Part shown: piece by piece, positions 30,139-31,020 of the stretch
How the letters are laid out: each line of letters starts with the position of its first letter
Position numbering within the stretch: the first letter of the stretch is position 1
Assembly (NCBI GenBank): GCA_045650425.1
Contig: JAZRRD010000067.1
Span: forward strand, 1-31,020
From: RGIG1752 sp045650425
GTDB taxonomy: Bacteria > Bacillota_I > Bacilli_A > RF39 > UBA660
DNA length: 31,020 nucleotides
Reading direction: 5' to 3'
Notes under the pieces: model-generated
Told to the model about the DNA's origin: nothing
Seen by the model: the letters and a program-made list of their open reading frames with translations, nothing else
Database searches by the model: none
Position numbers and translations under genes: made by a program

Positions 30139-31020
30139 TGTGCTATTTATAATTTTGTAAATTTCCATAATAAATAAGATTAAAAATGCTATTAAAAATA
30201 GTACTATCATATGAGTTATAGGAATAGAAGTTGTTTTTAATAATTTTGATAATAATCCATTTTCCATAACAACAACTTGTAACATTATCGAACAAACAAC
30301 CCCACAAATAATTAAAGGATTATTTTTTATTGAAACGCTAAATGATGAATTTCTTTCGCTACGGCAATTAAAGACATGGACATTTTGAATAAATACCATT
30401 AAAGCCATAATATACCCTCGTGCTATATTTATATCCATTTTAATTCCTTTGATTAATACCATCCATACAATAAACACTATAAATCCTATTGTTAAACCTG
30501 ATACTAATATTTCTTTTAATAACGGTTTATTAAAAATAGATTCATTTGTGCTTCTAGGTTTCTCATTTAAAATGCCTGCCTCAGCCTTTTCAAAAGATAA
30601 AGCAAAGTCTTGGATGCCGTCAGTTACTACATTAATCCATAAAAGTTGTATTGCAACTAATGGCATTGGCAAATTCATAATAATAGATAAACAAAAGAAT
30701 GTTACTTCAGCTAAACCGCATGACATCAAAAAATAAATTATTTTTCTAATATTAGCATAAGCTACTCTACCTTCAACAATACCATTAACAATAGATTTAA
30801 AATTATCATCCATGACAATCATTTTAGATGTTTCTCTAGCAATATCAGTTCCACTACCCATAGCAATACCAATATTAGCAGCTTTTAGAGCTAATGCATC
30901 ATTTACTCCATCCCCTGTACCTGCCACAAATTCTCCTTGTCTTTTAAGTGATTCAACTATTTTTAATTTTTCATGAGGTGTTACTCTAGTAAATATTTTT
31001 TTACTTTTAACAAATTCATC
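30121..31020 (-). CDS. Cation-transporting P-type ATPase, C-terminal part
   Basis: Partial gene: the reading frame is open to the right edge, so the N-terminus, phosphorylation site and ion-binding helix 4 lie outside. The 299 visible residues hold the end of the P domain (KKIFTRVTPHEKLKIVESL, then the hinge motif GTGDGVNDALALKAANIGIAMG), where DALAL replaces the common DAPAL. The C-terminal cation-ATPase domain follows, with about six membrane segments and LLWINVVTDGIQDFALSFE. This layout is that of Ca2+-type (P2) pumps; ion specificity cannot be settled from this part. It lies upstream of rpoD with its own terminator. Confidence 0.9.
   Translation of the reverse strand, partial: DEFVKSKKIFTRVTPHEKLKIVESLKRQGEFVAGTGDGVNDALALKAANIGIAMGSGTDIARETSKMIVMDDNFKSIVNGIVEGRVAYANIRKIIYFLMSCGLAEVTFFCLSIIMNLPMPLVAIQLLWINVVTDGIQDFALSFEKAEAGILNEKPRSTNESIFNKPLLKEILVSGLTIGFIVFIVWMVLIKGIKMDINIARGYIMALMVFIQNVHVFNCRSERNSSFSVSIKNNPLIICGVVCSIMLQVVVMENGLLSKLLKTTSIPITHMIVLFLIAFLILFIMEIYKIINSTFKNKS

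Noticed and set aside
1..31020. CRISPR arrays, insertion sequences, tRNA genes, replication origin.
   Set aside because: I looked for direct repeats with spacers, terminal repeats with transposase genes, tRNA T-loop motifs and DnaA-box clusters and saw none; no gene-free stretch exceeds about 270 bases.

Overview
The window is a very AT-rich (visibly below about 30% GC) segment of a Bacillota (Firmicutes) chromosome, most likely a Bacilli-related lineage with a reduced genome. Support comes from the protein families, from strong AGGTGAT-type ribosome binding sites, and from a gene order that, from memory, closely follows the Bacillus subtilis yrvN-yrvM-6S-aspS-hisS-dtd-relA and comN-spoVB-yrbG-yrzE-tgt-queA-ruvB-ruvA region. 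TGA acts as a stop (comN ends with TGA overlapping the relA start), so this is not a UGA=Trp mollicute. I saw no phage, insertion sequence, CRISPR array, tRNA or rRNA.

Layout. The left edge holds the N-terminus of a Xer-type recombinase, divergent from rarA. rarA converges on tcdA, which follows a 6S-like RNA gene. Then come a HerA-like ATPase, an unrecognised 309-aa gene, and the operon hisS-asnS-aspS-gatC-gatA-gatB behind a T-box riboswitch. Next are comN-relA-dtd, the divergent spoVB, yrbG (DUF421) and yrzE, a small pilin-like gene overlapping tgt, an orphan 183-aa gene on the opposite strand, and a tightly packed eight-gene unit ruvA-tdk-ruvB-folD-glyA-thyX-tmk-queA. The right end holds a giant rpoD-like sigma factor and the C-terminal part of a cation P-type ATPase.

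How the genes work together. The translation block charges His, Asn and Asp tRNAs and makes amidated Gln-tRNA, with transcription controlled by uncharged tRNA, probably tRNA-Asn. The ruvA unit joins Holliday-junction processing to one-carbon folate metabolism and dTMP/dTDP synthesis behind a promoter whose spacer contains a LexA (SOS) box. tgt and queA make queuosine in tRNA. rarA, ruvAB and Xer deal with stalled forks and recombination.

Most notable points. (1) The sigma factor is 935 aa: a complete sigma-70 core plus about 500 extra residues with two further region-4-like modules. A run of nine G in its coding strand lies exactly where a one-base slip would remove the extension but keep the core. 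(2) The Rel enzyme has an intact synthetase but has lost acidic residues of its hydrolase site (H77-E78, N81-N82). (3) A thymidine kinase homolog has Asn at the expected catalytic Glu. (4) dTTP-supply genes appear to be under SOS control. (5) Convergent genes share terminators whose stems contain both stop codons.
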